DNA of 20,591 bases, taken from contig NW_003546598.1 in NCBI RefSeq assembly GCF_000090795.2, forward strand, positions 17,790 to 38,380, read 5' to 3'. Shown in pieces: positions 20,122 to 20,591 of this stretch (positions are counted from its first letter, which is position 1; each line of letters starts with the position of its first letter). The DNA is from Amphimedon queenslandica. Lineage: Eukaryota; Porifera; Demospongiae; Haplosclerida; Niphatidae. The notes under the pieces were generated by a model. That model ran no database searches. It was not told the origin of the DNA and worked only from the letters and a program-made list of their open reading frames with translations. The position numbers and the translations under genes are program-made.

Positions 20122-20304
20122 CTGACACTGGAGGCACTGAGGACACTGCAGACACTAGAGTTATTAGAGACACTAGTCCTGGCAGATGTAGATACTAGGT
20201 TTGAGCTTGAGGCTCTGGTGCACTCAATGAATATCATTAAAACTCCGTAATACACGAATCCTGACATATCCTAAATGCCCTATCGCGGTATTTATTGGCA
20301 CTCA
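20122..20304 (+). repeat. Inverted copy of 5457-5639
   Basis: This covers the end of the last exon of the P-loop gene, its TAG stop and about 100 bp of 3' flank. It matches 5457-5639 in reverse complement at about 95% by eye. Beyond 20304 the copies differ: here an AATAAA at 20337-20342 and then a new gene follow, while the other copy runs into the coiled-coil ORF. Confidence 0.88.
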
Positions 20305-20389
20305 TACCAGAGTGACCAGACATTTTTAATCTTGTGAATAAATGTTACACCCCTTTTCATGGCCACGTGCATGTTTCATCAATGCTAAT

Positions 20390-20591
20390 ATGACAGAAGC
20401 CTGTAAGTTTTTGTAATTGTTTTTTTAAACTTATTATCACTGTCACAGCAGGTTATTATTGTAAAGCCTGTGATCTTACCTATCAGTACAAGTCCAAGTA
20501 TGACAGGCATATTTTGACAGCAGCTCATCAGCAAAACTGTATGATATATGGCATCATCAATGATGAAGGTGAAAGGGGGGCTAAAGTGATG
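20390..20591 (+). CDS. Start of a C2H2 zinc-finger gene, cut by window end
   Basis: ATG at 20390 begins a 13-bp coding exon (MTEA plus one base). A GTAAGT intron follows at 20403-20448 (46 bp, acceptor CTGTCACAG). Exon 2 is then open to the window end. It begins SGYYCKACDLTYQYKSKYDR and continues HILTAAH, a C2H2 finger with spacing C-x2-C-x12-H-x5-H. The wide His spacing is like U1-type or transposon-borne fingers. The gene starts 48 bp after the polyA signal of the P-loop gene. Function is not clear from one finger; a start farther upstream is possible. Confidence 0.55.

Larger units (their letters stand above)
16098..20198 (+). pseudogene. P-loop ATPase (DUF927-like) gene with Asp-Thr tail, decayed
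   Basis: The proposed first exon, 16098-16148, starts at ATG (MAEVRSEQDSRDTKVPK, donor GTAAGG). Later exons are 18286-18434, 18669-19465, 19526-19789, 19849-20013 and 20058-20198; short introns of 44-60 bp separate the last four. The main exon reads KTWVLGP, then MKHNFHSSLLVVSGLL, GCPTIVALVDSETEKST (a Walker A place), ERGTQSFFIQRSAEST, and LLFAMDDP (Walker B-like); the next exon gives RMVVMPFNKP. I associate this order with DUF927-like ATPases found in invertebrate mobile or repeated genes; the family name is tentative. The Walker A glycines appear lost (V and E where G is expected). Stops at 18901, 18994 and 19670 and frameshifts in a T8 run near 19375 and near 19560 show decay. It ends DTSPGRCRY at TAG 20196. 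Confidence 0.66.

Noticed and set aside
1..20591. Bacterial-style features: operons, Shine-Dalgarno sites, CRISPR arrays, tRNA or rRNA genes
   Set aside because: Spliced genes and animal transposon families exclude a bacterial source; I saw no tRNA cloverleaf, rRNA or spaced direct-repeat array.

Overview
This looks like animal nuclear DNA. It is AT-rich, most introns are about 42-60 bp with strict GT...AG ends, there are AATAAA signals, and old DNA transposons are nested in one another. There is no operon structure. The introns, gene families and repeats fit a sponge such as Amphimedon. That name is inference; I could not search any database.

Layout: (1) 51-301 minus is the last exon of a gene entering from the left. 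(2) 713-4298 plus is a decayed 10-exon gene of RAG1-like architecture: RAG1-type N-terminal zinc clusters and RING, then a region whose motifs follow the RAG1/Transib catalytic core. A 278-bp hAT-type MITE sits in its first exon. (3) 4583-6775 carries minus-strand coding pieces and a 1.2-kb minisatellite of 9/18-bp units. (4) 6951-7286 minus is an intact three-exon gene for a 77-residue coiled-coil protein. (5) 7435-11460 plus is a decayed Mutator-like (Phantom-type) transposase with C2H2 fingers, a WRKY/GCM1-FLYWCH-like finger, MULE core, SWIM and PHD; its only intron holds three MITEs. (6) 11455-14905 is repeat-dominated, including a 224-bp tandem repeat whose copies are split by two transposons. 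(7) 16098-20198 plus is a decayed multi-exon gene with a P-loop ATPase (DUF927-like) region; two more MITEs lie in its long intron. (8) 20390-20591 starts another gene with a C2H2 finger, cut by the window end.

How the parts relate: about 180 bp at the 3' end of the P-loop gene reappears inverted at 5457-5639, next to the minisatellite. The gene's Asp-Thr-rich C-terminus matches the minisatellite unit, so the array probably grew out of a second copy of this coding tail. Most of the window is a transposon graveyard. The small gene at 6951-7286, with a perfect NRF1-type palindrome just upstream, is the best candidate for a working host gene. The RAG1-like pseudogene is the most interesting locus.
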